DNA of 64,000 bases, from contig QZLF01000003.1 in assembly GCA_016771945.1 (NCBI GenBank), forward strand, positions 744,001 to 808,000, given 5' to 3'. Origin of the DNA: Candidatus Leucobacter sulfamidivorax. Its GTDB lineage: Bacteria; Actinomycetota; Actinomycetes; Actinomycetales; Microbacteriaceae. The position numbers and the translations under genes were made by a program. The notes beneath the pieces are model-generated. The model worked only from the letters and a program-made list of their open reading frames with translations. It did no database searches and had not been told where the DNA came from. Positions 1-8,900 of the stretch are shown piece by piece. The stretch's first letter is position 1. Every line of letters begins with the position of its first letter.

Positions 1-419
1 TGGCGGGGGCTCATGATCACGAGATCCGGCTGCAGCTCGATCACGGTCTCGGCGTCCAGCTCCATCGCGACGGGGATCGTGTGGGGCACCGCCGCCATCT
101 CCTCGAGGTGGCCGCCGAGCGCGGGGTTCGTGACCGCCTCGGGCACGAGCACGAGGCGATCGGCCAGGCCGAGGGCGGCGACGACCTCCGCGCTCTCGTA
201 GTCGAGCGCCGCGATGGACTCGGGGGCGGCCTCGAGCCTCAGCTCGGAGGCAGCGCCCGAGGCGCCCGCCGGCACCTCGATGACGCGGGGGAAGCCGCCC
301 GGCTGCTCGGAGGCGGTCGGCTCGGACTCGGCGGGGGAGGCTCCGGCGCCCGGCGAGGCGCAGGCCGCGAGCGAGAGCGCGGCCGCCGCCGCGAGGACTG
401 CGAGGAGGTGTCGTTTCAT
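1..419 (-). CDS. Hemin/iron ABC transporter substrate-binding lipoprotein (C-terminus beyond window)
   Basis: The first 139 residues are visible; the gene runs off the left edge. It opens with a basic n-region, an Ala/Leu-rich h-region and a lipobox LAAC, so it is probably a membrane-anchored lipoprotein. A Ser/Pro/Glu-rich linker follows, then the start of a periplasmic-binding fold: ESIAALDYESAEVVAALGL and later ETVIELQPDLVIMSPR, typical of the BtuF/FhuD/HmuT family where the ligand site is approached through a 'pdlvi' strand. It is the last gene of a permease-ATPase-binding protein operon, 59 nt after the ATPase. The nearby ferrochelatase and HemQ favour heme or siderophore iron as ligand, but specificity cannot be read from the sequence. 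Confidence 0.8.
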   Translation of the reverse strand, partial: MKRHLLAVLAAAAALSLAACASPGAGASPAESEPTASEQPGGFPRVIEVPAGASGAASELRLEAAPESIAALDYESAEVVAALGLADRLVLVPEAVTNPALGGHLEEMAAVPHTIPVAMELDAETVIELQPDLVIMSPR

Positions 420-478
420 GGGGTTCCTTATCTATGGTCGCGCTCACCGCGCGGTCGGGCGATGGTTCGGGTGCGGGG

Positions 479-1291
479 TCAATGCTCCGCGTGAGTGAGG
501 AAGCTGCGACCCTGCGGAGTCGTGTGGATCGCGGTGCGCACGCCGTAGGCGGCGTGCACGAGCTCGGGCCGCAGCACCTCGACCGGATCGCCGGAGTGGG
601 ATCCGCCCTCGGGATCGAGCAGGAGGATCTTCGTGCAGGCATTGAGCGCGAGGCTCAGATCGTGCAGCGCGGCGATGACGATCCGTCCCTCGTTGCCCAG
701 GCGGCGGAGGGTCTGCTCGATCACGCGCTGGTGGAACAGGTCGAGCGCCGAGGTCGGCTCGTCGACCACCACGACGGGCGTCCGCTGCGCCAGCACGCGG
801 GCGATCTGCGCGAGCTGGCGCTGGCCTCCCGAGAGCGAGCCGAAGCTCCGCTCCGCGAGCTCGCCGATGCCGAGCTCGCCGAGGGCCTCCTCCACGGCCG
901 CGGCCGGATGGGACCGCCCCGAGGAGTGGGCCCCGACCTGCACGAGCTCCCGCACCCGCAGCTCGTCCGGGGCGCGCAGATCCTGCGACAGCAGCGAGAC
1001 GATCCGGGCCCGCCGCCTCGGGCCGAGCCCCGAGAGGTCCGCGCCTCCGTAAGCCATGCGCCCGTAGCTCTGCACGCCGGAGTGCGCGATGGCGCCGAGC
1101 AGCGAGGACTTGCCCACGCCGTTCGGTCCGACGACGCCGAGCACGGTGCCGGCCGGCACGCTGAGCGTGAGGGGCCGGCTCAGCGCCCGCCCGTTCCGCC
1201 GGGCCCCGAAGGAGACCAGGTCGAGCGGCTCCGCCAAGGTCGATGCGAGTATCGGCGCAGCCGCCTGCGCGTACGCGTCCGTGAGTGTCAT
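479..1291 (-). CDS. Hemin/iron ABC transporter ATP-binding protein
   Basis: A 270-residue ATPase of the FecE/HmuV type. Walker A is GPNGVGKSS, the signature is LSGGQRQLAQIARVLAQ, Walker B is VVVVDEPTSALD, and the switch histidine lies in ALHDLSLAL. It couples ATP hydrolysis to import through the permease encoded just upstream, whose stop overlaps this start by 4 nt (ATGA), indicating translational coupling. The substrate is probably heme or a ferric siderophore, judging from the neighbouring heme genes. The start chosen gives MTLTDAYAQ; roughly 30 residues precede the usual beginning of the domain. Confidence 0.88.
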   Translation of the reverse strand: MTLTDAYAQAAAPILASTLAEPLDLVSFGARRNGRALSRPLTLSVPAGTVLGVVGPNGVGKSSLLGAIAHSGVQSYGRMAYGGADLSGLGPRRRARIVSLLSQDLRAPDELRVRELVQVGAHSSGRSHPAAAVEEALGELGIGELAERSFGSLSGGQRQLAQIARVLAQRTPVVVVDEPTSALDLFHQRVIEQTLRRLGNEGRIVIAALHDLSLALNACTKILLLDPEGGSHSGDPVEVLRPELVHAAYGVRTAIHTTPQGRSFLTHAEH

Positions 1292-2292
1292 TCGGCCCTC
1301 TTCCGCAGCAGGAGCACCAGGAATATCGGCGCGCCGACGAAAGCCGCGACGACGCCGGTCTGCACGACGGCCGGCGCGAAGGCCGTGCGGGCGATCGTGT
1401 CGGCGAGCACCATGAACAGAGCGCCGCCGAGGGCCGAGAGCGGCAGCAGCGTCCCGTGGGAGGCTCCCACGATCAGGCGCATCGCATGGGGGACGACGAG
1501 CCCGACGAAGCTGATGATCCCGCTCACCGCGACGGCGGCCCCGGTGACGAGCGAGGCCACGAGCAGCAGCACGAGACGCTCGCGGCGCACGTGCACGCCC
1601 GAGGTGGCGGCGATCTGCTCGCCGAGGGCCAGCGCGTCGAGGGCGCGGATGCGGAGCGCGAACCACGCGCAGCCGAGCAGCACGGGCGGCGCCGCGAGCA
1701 GCACGTGGCGCCAGTCGCGCAGCTCGAGGTCGCCCGCGAGCCAGAACATGGCGCTGCGCACCAGCGCGTCGTCCGCGGCATTGGCGATCAGGATGCTGAT
1801 CAGCGCGCCCGCGAGCGCGCTGATGGAGACGCCGACGAGGATGATGGTGGGCGCTCCGAGGTCCCTGCGAGTCTGCAGCACGAGGTGCAGCACCAGCGCC
1901 ACGGCGGCCGCCCCCGCGAAGGCGGCGAGGGGGATCCCCCACTGGCTCGCGCCCGAGAGCCCGAGGGTGATCCCGGCGACCGCGCCGACGGCGGCGCCGG
2001 CCGAGACGCCGGTGATCCCGGGCTCCGCGAGCGGATTGCGCAGCAGCGCCTGCATGACGACGCCGACGGTGGCGAGCGCGGCCCCGACGAGGCCCGCGAC
2101 GACCGCCCGGGGGAAGCGGATCGACCAGATCACGGCGGTGGCGCGATCGCCCTCCCCCTGCGGGAGGAACAGCGCCGAGAGGGCCTCGAACGGCGAGAGG
2201 GAGACGATGCCGAGGCACAGCGAGGCGAGCACGGCGAGGGCGAGCAGCACGGCGCCCGAGGCCGCGGCGAGCCACACGCGATTCTTCGTCAC
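1288..2292 (-). CDS. FecCD-family ABC transporter permease
   Basis: A 334-residue, strongly hydrophobic protein with about ten predicted membrane segments. It carries the family signature around GITGVSAGAAVGAVAG and the conserved FVGLVVPHAMRLIVG near the C-terminus, which contacts the ATPase. Length and motifs match FecCD/BtuC permeases for iron-siderophore, heme or B12 uptake. Translation starts at GTG, preceded on the minus strand by AGGGAAAG. The leader containing this Shine-Dalgarno is duplicated 62 bp further upstream. It is the first gene of the importer operon and is divergent from ferrochelatase. Confidence 0.87.
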   Translation of the reverse strand: MTKNRVWLAAASGAVLLALAVLASLCLGIVSLSPFEALSALFLPQGEGDRATAVIWSIRFPRAVVAGLVGAALATVGVVMQALLRNPLAEPGITGVSAGAAVGAVAGITLGLSGASQWGIPLAAFAGAAAVALVLHLVLQTRRDLGAPTIILVGVSISALAGALISILIANAADDALVRSAMFWLAGDLELRDWRHVLLAAPPVLLGCAWFALRIRALDALALGEQIAATSGVHVRRERLVLLLVASLVTGAAVAVSGIISFVGLVVPHAMRLIVGASHGTLLPLSALGGALFMVLADTIARTAFAPAVVQTGVVAAFVGAPIFLVLLLRKRAE

Positions 2293-2293
2293 T

Positions 2294-2384
2294 CTGCTTT
2301 CCCTGCCCGGCCCGGACGACGAGAAGTCCTCGATTTGGGAGACCCACTTCGGGAACTGCTTTCCCTGCCCGGCCCGGACGACGA
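2294..2384. repeat. 62-bp-spaced direct repeat in the leader of the iron/heme importer operon
   Basis: A 29-nt sequence beginning CTGCTTTCCCTGCCCGG occurs exactly at 2294-2322 and again at 2356-2384. On the minus strand each copy contains the Shine-Dalgarno-like AGGGAAAGCAG found before the permease GTG. The first copy abuts the real start; the second is followed by no start codon. It looks like a local duplication of the leader. Confidence 0.85.
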
Positions 2385-2497
2385 TCCGGGCCGATCTCGC
2401 GTCGATCCCGAGCGGATCCCGAAGCCGATTCCGGCGCCGATTTCGAAGCTCGCGTCACATCTGATCTATCGGAAAACTGATGATACGGTGCGAATCG

Positions 2498-3618
2498 ATG
2501 ACGGAAACCTCCAGGCCCTACGACGCCCTGCTGCTCTGCTCCTTCGGCGGCCCGAACGGCCCCGATGACGTGATCCCCTTCCTGCGCAACGTCACGCGCG
2601 GCAAGGGCATCCCCGACGAGCGGCTCGCCGCGGTCGGGGAGCATTATGCGCGCTTCGGCGGCAGAAGCCCCATCAACGAGCAGAACCTCGCGCTGCTGGC
2701 GGCGCTGCGAGACGAGTTGGATCGTCGCGGAGTCCGGCTGCCGGTCGTCTGGGGCAACCGCAACTGGCACCCCTACTCGGCCGACGCGCTCCGCGACGCC
2801 GCGGCGTTCGGGGCGAAGCGGATCCTCGTCCTCGTCACGAGCGCATACGCCTCGTACTCCGGCAGCCGCCAGTACCGCGAGCACCTCGCCGCGGCCGTCG
2901 CCGAGCTCGGCGCAGAACCGGGCGCAGAGCCCGGCGACGGCGCGCTCGAGATCGACATCCTGCGTCCCTTCTTCAACGACCCGGGCTTCGCGCGGGCGAA
3001 CTTCGAGGCGATCCTCGAGGCCGGCGCGACGCTGCCCGGCGGCATCGCGGGCGCGCACATCGTCTACGTCACCCACTCGATCCCGGTCGCGATGCAGGAG
3101 GCCTCCGCGGTGACCGGGCCCGGCTACCGGGAGCAGCACGAGGACGTCCGCGCGACGATCGACGCCATGCTCGCCGAGGCCGTCGGCGAGCGGCTCGCAT
3201 CGTCGCTCGCCTACTGCTCGCGCTCGGGCGATCCGCGCACCCCCTGGCTCGAGCCGGACGTGAACGACCGCATCGAGGAGCTCGCCGGGCAGGGGGTCTC
3301 GAGGGTGGTGATCGCCCCCATCGGCTTCATCTCCGACCACATGGAGGTCGCCTTCGACCTCGACGTCGAGGCGATGGAGACCGCCGCCGAGCACGGCATC
3401 GCCGCGGCGCGCGCCGGCACCGTCGGCGTGCGCCGGCCCTTCGTGTCGGGCATCGTCGACCTGGTGCTCGAGCGGGCCGCGCGGGAGCGCGGCGAGGCCG
3501 TCGCCCGCGCACCGTCGGCGGCCTCCCCGCCCTGCCCGACGTCGCGCCGCCCGGCAGCTGCCGGATGCGCTTCGGCGAGGTCACCGGCATCCCGGTGCTC
3601 GCAGGCAGAACCGACTGA
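2498..3618 (+). CDS. hemH: Coproporphyrin ferrochelatase (apparent frameshift near the C-terminus)
   Basis: It inserts Fe2+ into coproporphyrin III in the actinobacterial heme pathway. The family hallmarks are visible: YDALLLCSFGGPNGPDDV at the N-terminus, GNRNWHPY, the catalytic histidine in YVTHSIP, and SDHMEVAFDLD holding the conserved glutamate. The start at 2498 is preferred because a TAnnnT-like -10 (TACGGT, 2484-2489) sits about 8 nt before it, consistent with a leaderless message; an ATG at 2480 is the alternative. The reading frame breaks at about 3504-3511 inside a GC run. The next frame gives a natural-looking tail, LPALPDVAPPGSC through VLAGRTD and then stop at 3618. Without the shift the frame would run on through the HemQ gene. 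It is followed 41 nt later by hemQ. Confidence 0.85.
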
Positions 3619-3659
3619 TCCGCAACCCGACCCGCACGCCCAGACCACGAAGGAGTCCC

Positions 3660-4403
3660 ATGTCCGCCTCGGATCCCCGCACCGCGACCGCCGCGCCTCT
3701 CATCGATCACTCCGGCGTCGCCGAGGCCATCAACGCCTCGGTGAACTACACGATGTACGCCGTCTTCCGCGAGGATCGCTCCTCGGCCCGGCTCGGAGTG
3801 CCCCCGGCCGGCGCGAGCATCGTCCGGGCCCTGCTCGCCGAGCTCGAGGCGATCCCCGGCCTCGTGACCCGCGGCTGGTACGACGTCTCGGGCTACCGCG
3901 CAGACGCCGATCTGCTCGTCTGGTGGCACGCACCCGCCCCCGAGGCGCTGCAGGCCGCGTACCGCCTGCTGCTCGACTACTCGTGCGGCGCCCTCTCCCC
4001 GGTCTGGTCGGCCATCGGCGTGCACCGCGCGGCCGAGTTCAACCGCGCGCACGTGCCGGCCTTCCTCGCGGGCGAGGAGCCGAAGGGCTACGTCTGCGTC
4101 TACCCCTTCGTGCGGGGCCGCGAGTGGTATCTGCTGCCCGAGCAGGACCGGGGCCGGATGCTGCGGGAGCACGGCGCCGCGGCGCGCGACTACGGCGACG
4201 TGCTGGCGAACACCGTCGCCTCCTTCGCCCTCGGCGACTACGAGTGGCTGCTCGCCTTCGAGGCCGACGACGTGATCCGCATCGTCGACCTCATGCGCGA
4301 GCTGCGCGCGGTGGAGGCGCGGCGCCACGTCATCGAGGAGACCCCGTTCTTCACCGGCCCCCGGCGCGACGCCGGGCAGCTGCTGGCCCGAGCGCTCTAC
4401 TGA
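3660..4403 (+). CDS. hemQ: Coproheme decarboxylase, peroxide-dependent heme synthase HemQ
   Basis: A 247-residue member of the chlorite-dismutase fold family. The C-terminal half carries the HemQ pattern: KGYVCVYPFVRGREWYLLP, then RMLREHG, ANTVASFALGDYEWLLAFE and EETPFFTG. It converts iron-coproporphyrin III to heme b using hydrogen peroxide, the step after ferrochelatase. AAGGAG lies 5 nt before the ATG. Pairing with ferrochelatase on the same strand supports the coproporphyrin-dependent route typical of actinobacteria. No frameshift or missing key segment is seen. Confidence 0.93.
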   Translation: MSASDPRTATAAPLIDHSGVAEAINASVNYTMYAVFREDRSSARLGVPPAGASIVRALLAELEAIPGLVTRGWYDVSGYRADADLLVWWHAPAPEALQAAYRLLLDYSCGALSPVWSAIGVHRAAEFNRAHVPAFLAGEEPKGYVCVYPFVRGREWYLLPEQDRGRMLREHGAAARDYGDVLANTVASFALGDYEWLLAFEADDVIRIVDLMRELRAVEARRHVIEETPFFTGPRRDAGQLLARALY

Positions 4404-4457
4404 GCGCTCTCCTGAAAATCGTGTACGATCTGGGCGGGACCAGGGAACGGAGCAGGC

Positions 4458-5267
4458 ATGACTGAGAGATTCGCGCGGGAGCGCATGCGGCACGAGCTGC
4501 GGCGGCGTGCTCTGACCGTGCTGCGCACGGCCGAGGTCGCGCCGGGGATGGTGCGCATCACCTTCGGAGGCGGCGATCTCGAGGGCTTCGCCGCGCCCGG
4601 CCCGGCGGATCATGTGAAGGCCTTCTTCCCCGCGGGAGACGGGAGTACCGATGGCGGGAGCACCGTCGCACGCGACTACACCCCGCGCGCCTTCCGCCCC
4701 GACGCCCAGGGCGGCCCCGAGCTCGACCTCGACTTCGTGCTGCACGGGCACGCGGGGGCCTTCGGCGGTCCGGCGGCCGCGTGGGCCGCGGCCGCGCAGC
4801 CGGGCGACACGATCGAGATCGGCGGGCCCCGCGGATCGGCCCTGCCGCCGCGCGGCATCGAGTCCGCGATCCTCGTCGCCGACGAGTCGGCGCTGCCCGC
4901 CGCGGCCCGCTGGCTCGAGGCGCTCGACGCCTCGGGCGCACCGGTTCCCACGACGGTGCTGATCGGCGTCGAGGACGCCGCGACGGCCGCCTACCTGGCC
5001 GGTTACGAGCACGAGGGCCGCGAGCTGCGCTGCTTCGCGGGGGCGGATCGCGACGCGCGGATCGCCGAGGCCCTGCGCGACGCGGAGATCGGCGAGGGCA
5101 CCTTCCTGTTCCTCGCCGGCGAGTCGACGGCGCTCATCCCGCTGCGCCGCTACTTGCGGCGCGAGCTCGGGCTGCCGAAGGAGCAGGTCGACGTCAGCGG
5201 CTACTGGAAGCGCGGCACCGCTGGCCACGACCACCACGCACCGGTCGACCCGGACGACGCGGACTGA
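4458..5267 (+). CDS. Siderophore-interacting protein, FAD-dependent ferric reductase (ViuB/SIP type)
   Basis: 269 residues with the two-domain SIP layout. The N-terminal FAD-binding barrel contains the flavin motif RDYTPRAF at about residue 73, and the C-terminal NAD(P)H-like domain ends in VSGYWKRGTAG. These proteins reduce ferric siderophores or other iron chelates in the cytoplasm to release Fe2+. The ATG follows ACGGAGCAGGC, and a TACGAT -10-like box lies at 4424-4429, so it may have its own promoter after hemQ. The role agrees with the heme/iron neighbourhood. A histidine- and aspartate-rich tail (HDHHAPVDPDDAD) might bind metal, though this is speculative. Confidence 0.88.
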   Translation: MTERFARERMRHELRRRALTVLRTAEVAPGMVRITFGGGDLEGFAAPGPADHVKAFFPAGDGSTDGGSTVARDYTPRAFRPDAQGGPELDLDFVLHGHAGAFGGPAAAWAAAAQPGDTIEIGGPRGSALPPRGIESAILVADESALPAAARWLEALDASGAPVPTTVLIGVEDAATAAYLAGYEHEGRELRCFAGADRDARIAEALRDAEIGEGTFLFLAGESTALIPLRRYLRRELGLPKEQVDVSGYWKRGTAGHDHHAPVDPDDAD

Positions 5268-5457
5268 AATAGGCGCCGACTGAGGCGCGGCGTTCCACCC
5301 GGCGGCGCCAGGATGTGCGGTGGTTCACCACCCCCAGGCGTTCCACCCGCGAGTAATCCACAGATCTCGAATGTTCTTCCGGTCTCGGTTCGTTCCGCGA
5401 TATTTCTGCGTAGGCTGACGGGATCGATCGGACAATCGACGCGAAGGGAGCCGGACA

Positions 5458-5742
5458 GTGGACGTCCCCGTGACCATCACCGTCGACGGCTCTGCCGTCG
5501 CGAAAGTCAGCATCGTGCTCGGCGTGCTGATCCCGCTCCGGGTGATTATGCGTGGCGCCTTCGACAGGGCCGACAGGCACCTGAACGGAATCAGACACGA
5601 GCTCGCAGGATTCCACATCGAGACTCGCGAAGCGCTCGCCCGCCATGACGAACGGCTCGCCTCCATCGAGCGGCAGCCGGAGAAGCATAACGAACGTCTC
5701 AGCGCCGTCGAGCGGCAACGACCGCAGCTCCTCAGGCCGTAG
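5458..5742 (+). CDS. Small coiled-coil protein with N-terminal hydrophobic segment
   Basis: 94 residues, start GTG behind a strong GAAGGGAG. Residues about 14-28 (VAKVSIVLGVLIPLR) form a short hydrophobic stretch. The remainder is heptad-like with repeated RLASIERQ / RLSAVERQ blocks, suggesting a coiled coil facing the cytoplasm. I do not recognise a named family. The architecture resembles the 123-residue protein at 51755-52126, which also has a short N-terminal membrane helix followed by heptads of the form 'RLERLEARVDGL'. It is alone between the iron genes and the adhesin, followed by strong hairpins. Confidence 0.6.
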   Translation: MDVPVTITVDGSAVAKVSIVLGVLIPLRVIMRGAFDRADRHLNGIRHELAGFHIETREALARHDERLASIERQPEKHNERLSAVERQRPQLLRP

Positions 5743-5811
5743 ACTGCACCGGGCTGACCTCTTCGATCCCGGCGCTCGTCGCTCATTCGTCCAGGCAGCA
5801 GAAACGGGGAT

Positions 5812-5845
5812 GCCCGCCGCTTGGATGGGGAACCAAGCGGCGGGC
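5812..5845. terminator. Strong hairpin between convergent genes
   Basis: GCCCGCCGCTTGG (5812-5824) pairs perfectly with CCAAGCGGCGGGC (5833-5845) across an 8-nt loop. No U-tract follows. It lies between the convergent small coiled-coil gene and the adhesin gene, so it probably ends transcription from both sides. Confidence 0.7.
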
Positions 5846-5847
5846 GA

Positions 5848-5900
5848 GGCCGAGCGAGCTTCGATGGTGCGGGGATCACAGGCATCTGACTCGCTCGGCC
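5848..5900. terminator. Second hairpin between convergent genes
   Basis: GGCCGAGCGAG (5848-5858) and CTCGCTCGGCC (5890-5900) are perfect inverted arms with a 31-nt loop, immediately after the first hairpin. It probably acts together with it as a bidirectional transcription end. No U-tract is visible. Confidence 0.5.
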
Positions 5901-5992
5901 GGCGCAGGGCCGATCCAGCGGAGCTCCGGGTGTCGAACCGGGAGCCCCGCCCAGGGGGGAGGGAGAGGATCGGCGCTGCGGGCTGAGGCCGC

Positions 5993-8900
5993 CTACCCGG
6001 TCATCGGGCGATCGGGGTGGCCGGTCCGGCGTCGCCGCCTGATGAGGAACAGGACGCCCGCGAGCAGCAGTCCGAGTCCGATGAGCGCGCCTCCGCCCAT
6101 CTGCGCACCCGTGATGGGCAGGCAGTCGCGCGTGCAGGGCGGATCCTCGAAGGTGTTCTTCGCGGTGATGGTCAGCAGCTGCAGCTCGCTCGGGTCACCC
6201 GAGGTGACCTCGGCCGAGTTCTCCCACGAGTCGAGATCGACCACGGCCTGGTTCGCACCGCCGGTGTTGACCTCCTCGCCGAAGCACTTGGCGCCGAGGG
6301 GCAGCCCGCGCGGCAGATCGTTCTCGTCGACCAGGTACTTGGTCTGGCCGCCCTTGATCTTCACCACGCCCGAGTAGACGTCGGCGAGCAGCGTCTCGCC
6401 TTCGTTCTCGGGATCGGGAACCTCGATCTGGCAGGTGACGAGCACCTCGAAGACGAGATCCTGCGCCTGCTCGACCGCCTTCCGATCTCCCTCGAGGATC
6501 TTCGTGACCTGCACGGAGCCCATCGAGTAGAAGTTCGTCAGCGAGGCGACCGGGGTACCGGCCCGCTGAGTGACGCCGTTCCAGGGGATCGTCACCGAGA
6601 CGGGAGCGGCGGCCTCGTCGGCGTCGCCGGCGTCCTGCTCCGCGATGGTGCAGTCGGCGTAGGCGGGGAGTCCCCCGATCACGTCGGAGAGCACCTGGAC
6701 CGCGCCGTTCACCGGCAGCTTGACCGTGGTGTTCAGCACCTCGACCGGGTTCGGCTCCCCGCCGGATTCGCCGCCGAGCCCGTCGTCGAAGGTGCAGACC
6801 ACGCTGAAGGTCAGCTCGTCGTCGGCGCCGAAATCGCCGGCGCCCACGCCGTCCAGCGACTTCTGGATCTGCACGCCGCCGTAGGGCAGCAGGCCCGCGT
6901 CGATCGTGTAGTCGCGCGCGTTCCGGTCGAGCACGACGGGAGCCGAGGCGCCGGTGTCGACCGCCGCGTTGGAGTCGCTCGCCTTGTCGCCCGAGTCGCC
7001 GCCCGCGAGCGGCGCGGTGAACTCGGAGCCGGCGGGCTTCACGAAGGTGACGGTGTAGCCGTCGCCGTTCGAGGAGCGCAGCTGCTCGAAGAGGTACCTG
7101 CCGTCGTCGTCGGTCGTGGTCTCGAGCGCGACGGGGTTGCCGAGGTCGTCGGTGCCCGAGAGCCTGACGGTCACGCCGCGGGCCACGGGCTCGTCGGCGC
7201 CCTTGAACGAGTTCTGCACGCCGTCGCGGTTGAGATCCCACCACACGTAGTCGCCGAGCTTCGACTCGATCGCCACCTCGGGCCGGTTCAGCGGGCCGAC
7301 CTGGTACTGCAGGCCCTGGGCCTGCGCCATGACGCGATTGACGTAGCGGTCGGCGGCGCGGTTGTCGACGCCGAGCATCGACAGCTCGACCTCAATCACG
7401 TCGCCGGGCTGGTACGCCACGGGCCGGATCACGCGCAGCGCGGTCACCTGAGCGGCAGAGGCGGGGCACGGATTCGCCGCTCCGATCACCCGGGTGCCGC
7501 CCGACGGGGCGTCGCACCAGGCGGTCGCGCCGCTCGCGCCGTTCGAGGGATCGGCGGGGTTCGCCGACACGGACGCCGCGCTGGTGTAGAGGATCCGCGT
7601 GTCCGATCCGCCCTGCGTCACATGGGCCTCGACGAAGGTGAAGGCGCCGTTGTACACCGTGCCGTTCTCACCCTGCTTCGGCAGCACGTCGATGATGTCG
7701 GGGTTCGAGACGCCCGACTGCTCCGACGCGGGAAGCGTGTTGGTGAGGCGGATCGCCCAGCGGTTCAGCTCGTTGCCGACGGCCTGGTCGGGGCGGTTGA
7801 CCTGCACCACAGGGGTGAGGGCGACCTTCTCGAGCTTCACGCCGGCGATGTTCGAGATCTGGATGCCGGCCTGCGCGACGCGCTGCCCCTCGGGGGTGGC
7901 GTCGTCCTGCGCCCAGACCACGACCGTGTTGGTGTACACGCCGTCGTCCGCGGTGCCGGAGACCTCGACCGTCAGGACGATGGGCTCGATCGGCTGGTTC
8001 ACCTCCTGCTGCGGCAGCACCCACCTGATGTAGCTCTCACCCGCCGCACAGGCGGTTCGCTTCGCATCGGCGGGGAAGGTCGTCGACACGAGGACCGGAG
8101 CCACCGAGGCTTCGCTGAAGGTCTGAGAGGCGGGGAGGCAGTCCTCCACCCACACGTCCTTCAGGATGCCGGGGGTCATCGCGCCCGAGGTCAGCGACGG
8201 CGAGAGCCGGTACTGCACCGTGTCGCCGCCCGTCACCTGCGGCGGGGTCTTCGAGAACGCGCCGCTCGTGCCGGCCCGCACCTCCTTGTCGATGCGCGCC
8301 TGCGCGTGGGCGAGGATCAGGCGGTCGCCGTAATTGCCGGTGTGATTGGCAGGGTTATAGCTGCTGGGTGTCCAAGCACCGGCATGCGCGACCACTTCTT
8401 CGAGCGTGGCCTCTGCGAAGTTGACGCGCTTCTGAGAAGCCCAGTTCGGCAAGATCGTCCCTGTCGGCTGGCCGCTATCTGCAACTCGCAGGCCGATGGA
8501 GACCCAGGCCGTCACAATACCCGCGTTGATGGGGGTCGACGGCGCCACAGGCTCGGGAAGCACCAGATGCACGCGTACCCGCGAAACCGCGGTGTAAATA
8601 CCCTGCCCCGCGAGAGTCGCATCATTGCCGGGTACTGATTGCGGGGAGGAGAACCAATCCTGAGTGGCGGGGTTGCCATCAAGATCGTTGCCACAGGTAG
8701 AGTCCCCACCCGTACCACCGGCCACAGCCGAATACTCGACCCGGAGCTCGGGCGCTTCGCTTGCGTTCGCCGCCATACGACTCGAACCGGACGTGCTCTG
8801 GACATTGTTGTATCCGGAGATCCACACCGCTTCGCCCTCGGAGGCGATCGTCTGGGTTGGTGCAGCTAGCGCAGGGTAGTTGGCTGCGCGCAGGTAGAGC

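Noticed and set aside
2498..4465. Ferrochelatase fused into a 650-residue frame running over hemQ.
   Set aside because: The extension is in the wrong frame for HemQ and has no resemblance to any protein; a shift near 3505 restores the normal C-terminus.
5905..5960. A tRNA-like T-arm on the minus strand (GGTTCGACACC).
   Set aside because: The loop matches the consensus, but the T stem has a C-C mismatch and there is no acceptor partner, D-arm or anticodon arm at the right distance upstream. It is a chance match in a hairpin-rich intergenic region.
5645..5986. A 113-codon plus-strand frame over the end of the small coiled-coil gene.
   Set aside because: It overlaps a better-supported frame with a strong ribosome site, and it covers the terminator hairpins.
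6017..8638. A long plus-strand open frame opposite the adhesin gene.
   Set aside because: It is the antisense of a clearly coding LPXTG protein; such long shadow frames are common in high-GC DNA.
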